Below the pieces are notes generated by a model. It saw nothing but the letters and a program-made list of their open reading frames with translations, did no database searches and was not told the DNA's origin. Shown here one piece after another: positions 1-6,181 of a stretch of DNA of 6,544 bases. Each line of letters opens with the position of its first letter. The first letter of the stretch is position 1. Source of the stretch: Candidatus Sediminicultor sextus (lineage in GTDB: Bacteria > Atribacterota > Phoenicimicrobiia > Phoenicimicrobiales > Phoenicimicrobiaceae). The stretch spans positions 1 to 6,544 of the forward strand of contig JADBKX010000080.1 in assembly GCA_014894735.1 (NCBI GenBank), given 5' to 3'. The translations under genes were made by a program, and so were the position numbers.

Positions 1-1
1 C

Positions 2-259
2 AGTTTAACCGAACTCATCGCTAATCAGGGGTTTCCTATTGCTTTGTCGATACTCCTGATCTTTCGTATCGATAGGTTTATGCAGGAAATCGTGACAGCA
101 CAAAAAGAAGGTTATCGTCAGATACTGGAAAATACTAAAGAGATACATCATACGATTACCAGCTTAAGCCAGCAGAATCGAGAATATTGCTCTCTTCATT
201 TTTCTGAGGTGCAGAAGGAATTGGCAGGGGTAAAGGTTGAGTTGGGAAAAATTGAGTAG
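2..259 (+). CDS. YvrJ-like small membrane protein, 5'-truncated by window edge
   Basis: The reading frame is open from base 2 to the stop at 257-259, giving 85 visible residues. A TTG at 44 could be taken as a start, but the frame upstream encodes ELIANQGFPIALSILLIFRI, which matches the YvrJ-type pattern of a short N-terminal segment with GFPIA running into one membrane helix. I therefore read the gene as beginning a few codons left of the window. The visible order is a short lead, one hydrophobic segment (about bases 29-70), a basic/aromatic stop-transfer (RIDRF), then a polar, Glu/Lys/Gln-rich tail of about 60 residues that could form a coiled coil. YvrJ proteins are small, of unknown function, and common in Firmicutes; similar small proteins occur beside phage holin genes. 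The tail looks longer than the family minimum. Assignment rests on recall of the motif, so it is moderate. Confidence 0.6.
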   Translation, partial: SLTELIANQGFPIALSILLIFRIDRFMQEIVTAQKEGYRQILENTKEIHHTITSLSQQNREYCSLHFSEVQKELAGVKVELGKIE

Positions 260-276
260 AAAATTAATTGGAGAAA

Positions 277-320
277 AAAATAGAGGCAGACTAGTTTTAA
301 AATTAGCCTGCCTCTATTTT
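277..320. terminator. Bidirectional rho-independent terminator between convergent genes
   Basis: A 13-bp perfect stem pairs 277-289 (AAAATAGAGGCAG) with 308-320 (CTGCCTCTATTTT). The 18-nt interior can pair further (291-298 with 299-306, one G-U) across a single mismatch. On the minus strand the stem ends in a run of seven T's (complement of 274-280), which suits termination of the QueG-like gene whose stop is only 7 nt away. On the plus strand the arm ends in four T's followed by CGGG, a weaker signal for the YvrJ-like gene ending at 259. The position between two convergent genes fits a shared terminator. Confidence 0.85.
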
Positions 321-327
321 CGGGAAT

Positions 328-1026
328 CTACTTTTTACCTTTCGGACAAACAGATACACATATTCCACATATAGTTATTCCCTTTTTGATTCTTTTTGCT
401 GATATTTTTCGGCAATAATCTCTGCATTTAAAAGGATCATAAAATACATCCCTATCCATTGAAGTTGTCCATAATTGTCCGGTGGCAGCTTTAGCAGGAC
501 AATGATTAACACAAATATTACAACTTCCACATTGACTTTCATCTATGGGAACCCCGATGTGAGAAATGCTTTCGGTGGTTAATATGCTGGCAAGTCTAAC
601 TCTCGGACCGAATCTTGAGGTTATCAGTAAATCTGTTTTCCCAATCCATCCTATCCCTGATCTGGTTGCTGCCATTTTATGAGAAAAAGGATACCGTAAT
701 GTTTTTTTGTAGGTATCATCAATCTCACTATCTTCTACAGTTGCTTTGATTGGATATGCTTCGATATGATAGGTTTTCAATAAGTTGGATATTAGCTCGG
801 TTTTTATGTTTAACTCATTATTGATGCTACAATAAAGAGCATAATATAAATCAGTAGGGCCATTTGAAATTTGATCAATAATTTGGTCATCTAACTTTCT
901 TGCTAATGATATGCCGTATTTATATTTTGAGTATTCCGGATTTAATAATCCCGAGAGTGAAGCATACCCAATTTCATAATATTCCTGTGGGCATATTTGT
1001 TTGATTTCATTGATTATTTTATTCAT
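328..1026 (-). CDS. QueG-like 4Fe-4S double cluster-binding protein, short form
   Basis: A 232-residue cytoplasmic protein. The middle holds the stretch characteristic of the epoxyqueuosine reductase (QueG, COG1600) superfamily: ATRSGIGWIGKTDLLIT at about 120-136, followed by RFGPRVRLASILTTE. The C-terminal part carries two [4Fe-4S] motifs: C166-x2-C169-x2-C172-x3-C176-P, and C220-x2-C223-x3-C227-P, with C201 and C205 as possible extra ligands. True QueG (about 310-390 aa) reduces epoxyqueuosine in tRNA with cobalamin. This protein is much shorter, lacks any C-terminal HEAT-like part, and where QueG has an acidic D-x-x-P-x-x-E segment it reads RYPFSHK, so the usual catalytic Asp seems absent. 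I would not call it queG; it resembles the shorter QueG-like iron-sulfur proteins of anaerobes, of unknown function. The ATG at 1026 has AAGGAATTCA upstream. It lies 141 nt beyond the SIS gene, so it may be read from that operon or have its own weak promoter. Confidence 0.8.
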   Translation of the reverse strand: MNKIINEIKQICPQEYYEIGYASLSGLLNPEYSKYKYGISLARKLDDQIIDQISNGPTDLYYALYCSINNELNIKTELISNLLKTYHIEAYPIKATVEDSEIDDTYKKTLRYPFSHKMAATRSGIGWIGKTDLLITSRFGPRVRLASILTTESISHIGVPIDESQCGSCNICVNHCPAKAATGQLWTTSMDRDVFYDPFKCRDYCRKISAKRIKKGITICGICVSVCPKGKK

Positions 1027-1167
1027 TGAATTCCTTTTCCTTAGCTTAGAATGTGATACTTTTTTATAAATACGACGTTAGTCTTAAAAATCCTGCTTTT
1101 TTTGAAAAGTTTTTCGTTGGGAAATAAAGGATGGTTTTGAAGAGATTGGTAAGTATTAGGAGAGGAG

Positions 1168-2172
1168 TTAAAATTCATGGCCTACTTTTCGGGCTCGTAC
1201 TGTTTTATCCATGTCAATACCCATATTTATTCCGATTTCTACCAGAAGATTCCAGCCTGCAGCAATTTCAAGGTAGTTGGTAAAATCACCGTATTCCGGA
1301 ATGATAATAGTGGGGAATATAGTTTTTCTGGTAGAAATTGCCACTACTTTTAATCCTATTCCTTTAATAAGTACCTTTTTATATTTTTCCTCTTCGTCTT
1401 TAAATGGATCGACAATGACAACCACTTCATCTTTATTCATCACTTCTTCTATGCCGTGAAAAAGATAGGTGCCTTCTAAAAAATCAGATTTCTTGCGGGC
1501 TATTTCGTTTGCCTTAAGGGTTAATTCCTCTGCCACGCCATTATTTCTACCCGCAAAGTAAATAATTTTCGCGTTAATTAAAGCTTCTGTTATTTCATCC
1601 GGAATAGGCATCTGTAAAACTTGAATGATCAAATTCCCCAGTTTATTAAAATCGGGCAGGTCCGTATTATTCAATTTCCTAAATAATAAATCGTAAAAAA
1701 GTGCCTGTTCTACCACTGATTTTGTGGCAGGAACTGCCCTCTCTTTGCCACAGGTTAGCAGGTAGGATACATGAGCTTCATTCATGATAGGAGTCCCAGC
1801 ATTGGCTACGATACTGATAATATTACCATGATTTTGTCTTTTTAATTTCTGAATTAATTCTAAATCTTCTTTTGTTTTTCCTGAATTAGAGGCTACAAAT
1901 ACTGTACTATCCAGAAGATTATATTCAAGTGCCTGGGTGGCACAATCGGTATAAAAATCTTCTTTATAACCTTTCTTTTGGGCCTCATACATAGTCTTTT
2001 TTGCCGGGAAAATACGGGATGACCCTTCACCGGTAAAAAATATTCTTTCTTTTTTTACTTCTTTCTCATAAGACAATATTTTTTTTAGATCAAGGTGCTT
2101 GACGATTTCACCCGTCTCCAGCATTTCCCTGATTAAAAAAAACTGATTATATTTATTATCCTGTAAATTCAT
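1168..2172 (-). CDS. Double-SIS-domain sugar-phosphate isomerase/deaminase (GlmS isomerase-like)
   Basis: A 334-residue cytoplasmic protein with two SIS domains, equivalent to the isomerase half of glucosamine-6-phosphate synthase without the glutaminase domain. Domain 1 (about 40-170) has FTGEGSS (46-52) and the phosphate-binding loop SNSGKTKED (95-103). Domain 2 (about 195-334) has FAGRNNG (206-212). By eye, its segment TLKANEIARKKSDFLEG...FHG aligns with the GlmS segment LKEISYIHAE...KHGP, which places E223 and H239 on the GlmS residues used for isomerisation and ring opening. K329 near the C-terminus falls on the conserved GlmS tail lysine. Without a glutaminase domain it cannot be a normal GlmS; ketose-aldose isomerase, amino-sugar-phosphate deaminase (AgaS/NagB-II type) or fructosamine-phosphate deglycase are the options. 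Start ATG at 2172 follows AGGAG with 7-nt spacing, 27 nt after the phosphofructokinase stop. Its product class, a ketose-6-phosphate, would feed that kinase. Confidence 0.85.
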   Translation of the reverse strand: MNLQDNKYNQFFLIREMLETGEIVKHLDLKKILSYEKEVKKERIFFTGEGSSRIFPAKKTMYEAQKKGYKEDFYTDCATQALEYNLLDSTVFVASNSGKTKEDLELIQKLKRQNHGNIISIVANAGTPIMNEAHVSYLLTCGKERAVPATKSVVEQALFYDLLFRKLNNTDLPDFNKLGNLIIQVLQMPIPDEITEALINAKIIYFAGRNNGVAEELTLKANEIARKKSDFLEGTYLFHGIEEVMNKDEVVVIVDPFKDEEEKYKKVLIKGIGLKVVAISTRKTIFPTIIIPEYGDFTNYLEIAAGWNLLVEIGINMGIDMDKTVRARKVGHEF

Positions 2173-2199
2173 CTCTGGTCTCCTGTTACTAAGTAACGA

Positions 2200-3399
2200 T
2201 CATTGATATTTTATAAAATTTAACTCACTGTAGGAGGGGAGTTTACCAACAAGCGGTTTGATGTATTGGATATATTCATCAGTTACAAAATTACCTTCAG
2301 CATTTATGTATTTATCATCCATCGGTTTTATCTTTACCGCCACCTGGTCAAGAGAAACAGTGCTTAATTCAATTTTGTAAGGAGAGGAACTAACCCGATG
2401 GATGGAAACCATCATCCCCGAAGCACCTTCTTCGGCTAATTTTATGGCTTTCACTCCACAAGCATAGGCTTCTTCCAGGTCAACCTTACTCGCCCGGTCT
2501 ATGGCACACATCGAGAGAGACTCGGTGATTTGGAATTCCCCCCGGTAATTAGTTTCCTGATGAATCAGCTGATGTAAATTAAGTGCTGCACTCCCTCCAC
2601 CCATTGCACCAAATTCAACATCGAAAAAATCATCCTGTGCCCGAAGGCTGGCTACCAAACTTTTATCTTCCCAGAGGATGCCTTCGCCACAGACAATGGA
2701 AACCCAGCCATATTTTTTGATACATTCCTTTACGTCTGATATGAATCTTTTTCTGGATAAAGGCCTTTCCGGTATATAAATAAGATGGGGAGCATCGGAT
2801 TCATTTTTTTTAGCCAGTGCTGCTGATGCTGCCAGCCATCCGGTATCTCTGCCGACCGTTTGTAAAATAACATATTTATCAACTTGCTGCATATCTCGGG
2901 CAAGTCTGCCTGCTTGTTGAACTGAAAGGCATACATATCTCGCTGCAGAGGCAAAGCCCGGAGCATGGTCAGTCCCGCAAAGGTCATTGTCTACGGTCTT
3001 GGGAATTCCAATTCCGCTTAGTTGATAATTATTTTTTTTACAGTATTGCTCTATCTGTCGAATGGTTGCCATTGAACCATTGCCGCCAATAAGAAAAAAA
3101 TAACCGATGTTGTATTTCTTAAGCTGCCTCAAGATAAGGGGAAATTCTTCCTGTTTTAAGATATATCTGCATGAGCCTAAGGCGGATGAAGGCGTTTGCC
3201 GCAAGCCTTGAATTACTCGATGGTCTTCTTTTCCCAAATCAACGATCTCGTCTTTCATCAATCCTATAACCCCATCCCTCATGCCAAGAATGTTTTTGAT
3301 TTTTTTTGATTTAAGACCTTCTTGAATAAGACCACAAAGACTTGAATTGATCACCGAGGTAGGCCCGCCAAATTGCCCTATAATCGCATTTTCATTCAT
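2200..3399 (-). CDS. 6-phosphofructokinase, PPi-type-like, with mixed donor signature
   Basis: A 399-residue PfkA-superfamily kinase of the longer class that includes pyrophosphate-dependent enzymes (ATP enzymes are near 320). Motifs in order: nucleotide/phosphate loop GGPTSVIN (11-18), where ATP enzymes have GGDAPGMN; GGNGS (105-109); PKTVDND (133-139) with D137 as the expected catalytic base; VGRDTGWLAA (182-191) with R184 for the fructose-6-phosphate side; GEG (238-240); and a C-terminal DRASKVDLEEA segment (301-311). Lys134 in PKTVDND is the PPi-enzyme residue, while Gly108 in GGNGS is the residue of ATP enzymes (PPi enzymes usually have Asp here). Asn107 replaces the usual Mg-binding Asp of ATP enzymes. 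The donor is thus uncertain. Family role: fructose-6-phosphate to fructose-1,6-bisphosphate; another sugar phosphate is possible given the operon. ATG at 3399 follows GGAG with 6-nt spacing. It is third in the operon, 56 nt after the ROK gene. Confidence 0.88.
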   Translation of the reverse strand: MNENAIIGQFGGPTSVINSSLCGLIQEGLKSKKIKNILGMRDGVIGLMKDEIVDLGKEDHRVIQGLRQTPSSALGSCRYILKQEEFPLILRQLKKYNIGYFFLIGGNGSMATIRQIEQYCKKNNYQLSGIGIPKTVDNDLCGTDHAPGFASAARYVCLSVQQAGRLARDMQQVDKYVILQTVGRDTGWLAASAALAKKNESDAPHLIYIPERPLSRKRFISDVKECIKKYGWVSIVCGEGILWEDKSLVASLRAQDDFFDVEFGAMGGGSAALNLHQLIHQETNYRGEFQITESLSMCAIDRASKVDLEEAYACGVKAIKLAEEGASGMMVSIHRVSSSPYKIELSTVSLDQVAVKIKPMDDKYINAEGNFVTDEYIQYIKPLVGKLPSYSELNFIKYQ

Positions 3400-3455
3400 A
3401 AGTAGCTCCGATAGATTAAAATAAATTTATATTTAACTCATCATAAAGGTGTTTA

Positions 3456-4598
3456 CTACTTAACATCCATAAGCCCTTTTCTTTTTAAAGGCTCAAGCAC
3501 CATGACTGCTGCGCCAATCAAAACGCCGTCTTCTCCTAATTTAGAAAATTCCATCTTAGGAACAAAAGGGATTATTTTTCTGATATTCATCTTCATTTCT
3601 TCTAAAAATCTTGGCGGCAAAATGGAAATCCCCCCACCGATGATTACTAATTCCGGATCAAGGACACAGGATATATTCGCAATACCATAAGCAAGAAACT
3701 TTAATGCTTTTTTTACGATTCCCAAAGCAACATTATCGCCCTCGGCAGCTGCTTTATAGACATCCATAACTCTGATGTTCTTGCCCATCTTTTCTCTGGC
3801 TTTCTCTACAATAACTTTATAGCTGGCTAATTTTTCCAAACAACCATGATCTCTGGTGCTTTTAGGAGCATATTCAGGATCAATCAATAAATATCCTACC
3901 TCACCGGCAGCGTTATTCGCGCCTTCATAAAGCTTTCTATTAATTATAATGCCGGCACCTATTCCAGTTCTTTCTCCCACAAATACAAAATTCTTAATTT
4001 TTTGAGCTATTCCTTTAGTTTTTTCACCTAAAGCCATAAGATTGACATCGTTCTCGATAGTAATTGATATTCCAATTTCTATTAAGTCTAAATCCTCCAA
4101 GGATATTTCCCAGTTTAAACAAGGAGCAGCAATTATTTTTTTTGATTTAAAATCTACAATTCCCGGTACGCCAATACATATCCCTAATATCTTTCCCCTG
4201 GGAATATTCATCTCTCTTATAAAATCTGTCAATATAACGCTTAAAGCATTTTTAAATTTCTTATCATTTAAGGACTCTATCTTTGGCCCATACTTCTCTT
4301 TAATAATGTGGTAAGATAAATCCATCAAAGCCACTCTTATTCCATTTTCTCCTCCTAAGTCCACTGCAATCATATAAGCGGCTTTTGAATTTATTTTTAG
4401 CATAATTGGTTTTTTCCCACCCGAAGAAGCTCCCTTTCCGATTTCCTGAACTATATCTCTTTCAATTAAATCCTTAACAATAGCAGAGATAGTGGGAGGG
4501 GTTAATCCTACTATCTTACCAACATCTGCTCTTGAAATAGAATCATTTTTCTCAATAGTTCTTAAAACTAATCCTGCATTTATACTTCTTACTTCCAT
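3456..4598 (-). CDS. ROK-family transcriptional repressor (NagC/XylR type)
   Basis: A 380-residue protein with an N-terminal winged helix-turn-helix (about 8-55; SRADVGKIVGLTPPTISAIV marks the recognition region), the usual linker SSGGKKPIML (58-67), then a ROK sugar-kinase fold. Kinase-fold motifs: DLGGENG (80-86), GICIGVPGIVD (139-149), IENDVN (181-186) with D184 at the catalytic-base position, the ROK signature around GIGAGIIINRKLYEG (212-226), and VIIGGGIS (318-325). The normal ROK zinc site is degraded: the His of GE(I/V)GH is Tyr236 and CxCGxxGCxE is reduced to DHGCLE with one Cys (C253). Expected role: binds an operator when sugar is absent and releases when a sugar or sugar phosphate binds. 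It lies within the operon it probably controls, 33 nt after GH4. It is presumably a regulator rather than a kinase because of the DNA-binding domain. Confidence 0.92.
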   Translation of the reverse strand: MEVRSINAGLVLRTIEKNDSISRADVGKIVGLTPPTISAIVKDLIERDIVQEIGKGASSGGKKPIMLKINSKAAYMIAVDLGGENGIRVALMDLSYHIIKEKYGPKIESLNDKKFKNALSVILTDFIREMNIPRGKILGICIGVPGIVDFKSKKIIAAPCLNWEISLEDLDLIEIGISITIENDVNLMALGEKTKGIAQKIKNFVFVGERTGIGAGIIINRKLYEGANNAAGEVGYLLIDPEYAPKSTRDHGCLEKLASYKVIVEKAREKMGKNIRVMDVYKAAAEGDNVALGIVKKALKFLAYGIANISCVLDPELVIIGGGISILPPRFLEEMKMNIRKIIPFVPKMEFSKLGEDGVLIGAAVMVLEPLKRKGLMDVK

Positions 4599-4611
4599 TA
4601 AATAATTATTT

Positions 4612-4619
4612 TCCTTTCT
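4612..4619 (-). promoter_or_regulatory. Distant ribosome binding site of the ROK gene
   Basis: AGAAAGGA on the minus strand is the only Shine-Dalgarno-like sequence before the ROK ATG at 4598, but it is 13 nt away instead of the 5-9 nt seen for the neighbouring genes. The in-frame codons between them (AAT, AAT, TAT, TTA) offer no better start. The intervening DNA is purely A/T. This may lower regulator translation relative to the enzymes (inference). Confidence 0.5.
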
Positions 4620-4631
4620 AAAAATTTTACA

Positions 4632-6008
4632 TTATTTTTTATTTTCATAATGTTTTTTCATCTCTTTATTAAATGGTAGTGCAAGTATTTCATCTATAAC
4701 TGCTTCTACCTGCTCAAAAGATTTGGTCCTGGGATCTCTGATCAGTATTTCTTGAAGTATCCTTTTATCACCAGATACGAATGCTTCCAAGGCCCACTCC
4801 ATCCTTAACCTCCTTGGGGCAAGATACATATCTATTATCCGCTTTGGTAGGAGGGGGTTTATCTCCTCCGGATGAATGCCTTCCTTGTCTACCATTACCG
4901 GTACTTCTACTACTACATCCTCGGGAATGCTCGGGATTATTGGCCCTTTATTGGGAATATTTAGTACAAATCTTCCTTGATTCCCATTGATCAAGGCATC
5001 GATAAATGGAATATGTTGTTCTCTGCTCATAACCTCAGGGGGAAATTCTTGCAAAAGATTAATAGATTTATCTAAGGCAAGCTTAAAACTTTTATCTGTT
5101 GATGCCTTCAAATAATTCTGATACCAGGCCCAGCCTAAGTCAGAATCTGCTCCTCCCCAGGGTTCTCCATACCATTTTTTCTTGGCTTCCAGATGGTAAT
5201 GATATTTCCAGCTCCCATTCCTGATGCTATCTCCTATGGGCATTCTTCCATAAAATTTGTACATATCTATCGCCACAGGACTCATTTGGTCATCAAAAGG
5301 ATCTTTGGGTTTCCATTTCATCGCTTCCTCTTCTATCCATTGATCTAGAAGCGGATATGCATCCTTGTCTTTATAAAGAAAACGGGAAAGCCATATATTG
5401 TGGTTAAATCCTGCAACTTGCCAGTTCACTTCTCTTATATCCAATCCCAAACTTCTTGCCACGATTTCAACATCATAATGTCCATGACAAAAACCTATAA
5501 CCTTAATGTCAGAATATCTGGATATCAAGGTCGTACCTTCAAATACAGGATTAGCCGTCTGAAGAAGCCAAGCATTCGGGCATATCTCTTCCATATTGTG
5601 AGCTACCTCTAAAAAATATTCGAGTTGATTGTAATTACTTAAGGTATGGTAATCAGAAACCATATTGAATTCTTGGCTATCTATGCCTCTTGCATACCCA
5701 TGCATTTCTCCTGCTTTTCTACTGGCATCCAGTTGCCCATGACCACCTATAAGAGCAGTGTTGATTACAAAATCTGCGCCCTCGATTGAGCGTTTCATAT
5801 CGGTTGTTTTTTCGAACTTTAAATTAGCTCCCAATACAGCACCATACCTCGCTGCTAAAAGGTGTACTGAATTTAGACGCTTTTCATCGATGTCCATAAG
5901 TGAAACAGAGCTTCCAGATAAACCTTTTGTTTTGCAAAGATCTCCTACTAATTTTAAAGAAAAAATAGCACTTCCTGCTCCTATAATACTTAGTTTTATA
6001 CCTGACAT
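4632..6008 (-). CDS. GH4 family NAD/Mn-dependent alpha-glycosidase, CHG subgroup (alpha-glucuronidase-like)
   Basis: A 458-residue cytoplasmic glycosidase of family GH4, which cleaves by NAD-assisted oxidation/elimination with a bound divalent metal. Visible motifs: N-terminal dinucleotide loop IGAGSAIF (9-16), acidic end of the second strand LMDIDEKR (37-44), GIDSQEFN (108-115), TANP (151-154, N153), FCHGHYDV (173-180) and VAGFNHNIWL (198-207). C174 and H203 are the expected metal ligands, and D260 in PIGDSIRNGSW is a candidate base. The residues after Cys-His divide GH4 by substrate; the CHG form is the one associated with alpha-glucuronidases (Thermotoga Agu4 type), so an anionic or uronic substrate is plausible. 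Alternatives are alpha-galacturonidase (LplD-like), alpha-glucosidase or alpha-galactosidase. It has a near-ideal GGAGG 7 nt before ATG 6008, no signal peptide, and is the first gene after the strong promoter. The substrate would therefore have to be imported. Confidence 0.9.
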   Translation of the reverse strand: MSGIKLSIIGAGSAIFSLKLVGDLCKTKGLSGSSVSLMDIDEKRLNSVHLLAARYGAVLGANLKFEKTTDMKRSIEGADFVINTALIGGHGQLDASRKAGEMHGYARGIDSQEFNMVSDYHTLSNYNQLEYFLEVAHNMEEICPNAWLLQTANPVFEGTTLISRYSDIKVIGFCHGHYDVEIVARSLGLDIREVNWQVAGFNHNIWLSRFLYKDKDAYPLLDQWIEEEAMKWKPKDPFDDQMSPVAIDMYKFYGRMPIGDSIRNGSWKYHYHLEAKKKWYGEPWGGADSDLGWAWYQNYLKASTDKSFKLALDKSINLLQEFPPEVMSREQHIPFIDALINGNQGRFVLNIPNKGPIIPSIPEDVVVEVPVMVDKEGIHPEEINPLLPKRIIDMYLAPRRLRMEWALEAFVSGDKRILQEILIRDPRTKSFEQVEAVIDEILALPFNKEMKKHYENKK

Positions 6009-6062
6009 TTAAATTCCTCCACATAACTAATTTATCTAGATGTATTTCTAAGGTGAATTAAA

Positions 6063-6089
6063 ACTTACTTAATTAATTTTACTAACTTA
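6063..6089. promoter_or_regulatory. Candidate operator: direct repeats ACTNACTTA overlapping the start site
   Basis: ACTTACTTA (6063-6071) and ACTAACTTA (6081-6089) differ at one base and lie 18 bp apart, separated by an A/T-only spacer containing TTAATTAA. They start directly after the -10 box on the minus strand, covering the predicted transcription start near 6084. A repressor bound here would block transcription, and the ROK gene in the same operon is the obvious candidate. The region is so AT-rich that chance repeats are likely. No catabolite-responsive element was seen nearby. Confidence 0.28.
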
Positions 6090-6090
6090 T

Positions 6091-6117
6091 ATTATAACAT
6101 TTTTTTATAAATGTCAA
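6091..6117 (-). promoter_or_regulatory. Sigma-A type promoter for the GH4-ROK-PFK-SIS operon
   Basis: On the minus strand the -35 box TTGACA (6112-6117) and the -10 box TATAAT (6091-6096) are both exact consensus matches. They are separated by 15 bp, short of the usual 17. A TG one base upstream of TATAAT makes an extended -10 (TGTTATAAT). Reading the -10 two bases later (TAATAT) restores a 17-bp spacing at the cost of a poorer hexamer. The predicted start near 6084 gives a leader of about 76 nt before the GH4 ATG. No other promoter of this quality was seen in the window. Confidence 0.8.
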
Positions 6118-6158
6118 CTTAACAAATGAGTAAAGATTATGAGAAAACAGTAAGTAGG

Positions 6159-6181
6159 AAAGCCTTGTAAATAAAGGCTTT
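6159..6181. terminator. Small hairpin, possible weak terminator
   Basis: AAAGCCTT (6159-6166) pairs perfectly with AAGGCTTT (6174-6181) around a 7-nt loop. Read on the plus strand it ends in four T's, but no plus-strand gene precedes it. Read on the minus strand, the direction of the GH38 gene that ends at 6228, the following sequence CTTTCC is a poor T-tract. It may still help insulate the operon promoter from read-through. Confidence 0.4.

Noticed and set aside
1027..1167. Possible terminator or promoter between the SIS and QueG-like genes
   Set aside because: I found only A/T runs and short stems, with no convincing hairpin plus T-tract and no paired -35/-10 boxes at good spacing.
1277..1459. 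Plus-strand ORF of 60 codons inside the SIS gene
   Set aside because: It is antisense to a well-supported gene and has no family resemblance; its Ser/Thr/Ile-rich make-up is typical of an antisense shadow.
2185..2197. 13-bp palindrome GTTACTAAGTAAC between the PFK and SIS genes
   Set aside because: It is short, lies inside a 27-nt operon gap, and has no promoter beside it; no other copy was seen. Probably chance.
2730..2987. Minus-strand ORF of 85 codons inside the phosphofructokinase gene in another frame
   Set aside because: It lies wholly within the conserved PFK frame covering the GRDTGW region and shows no motif.
3502..4314. Two plus-strand ORFs (3502-3690 and 4042-4314) opposite the ROK gene
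   Set aside because: Both are antisense to conserved ROK motifs, with low-complexity Ile/Ser/Phe/Pro composition.
4781..6012. Three plus-strand ORFs (4781-4990, 5400-5612, 5758-6012) opposite the GH4 gene
   Set aside because: All are antisense to conserved GH4 sequence and have no recognisable domain.
6034..6041. ATCTAGAT palindrome in the GH4 leader
   Set aside because: Eight bases in AT-rich DNA is expected by chance and the symmetry does not extend outward.
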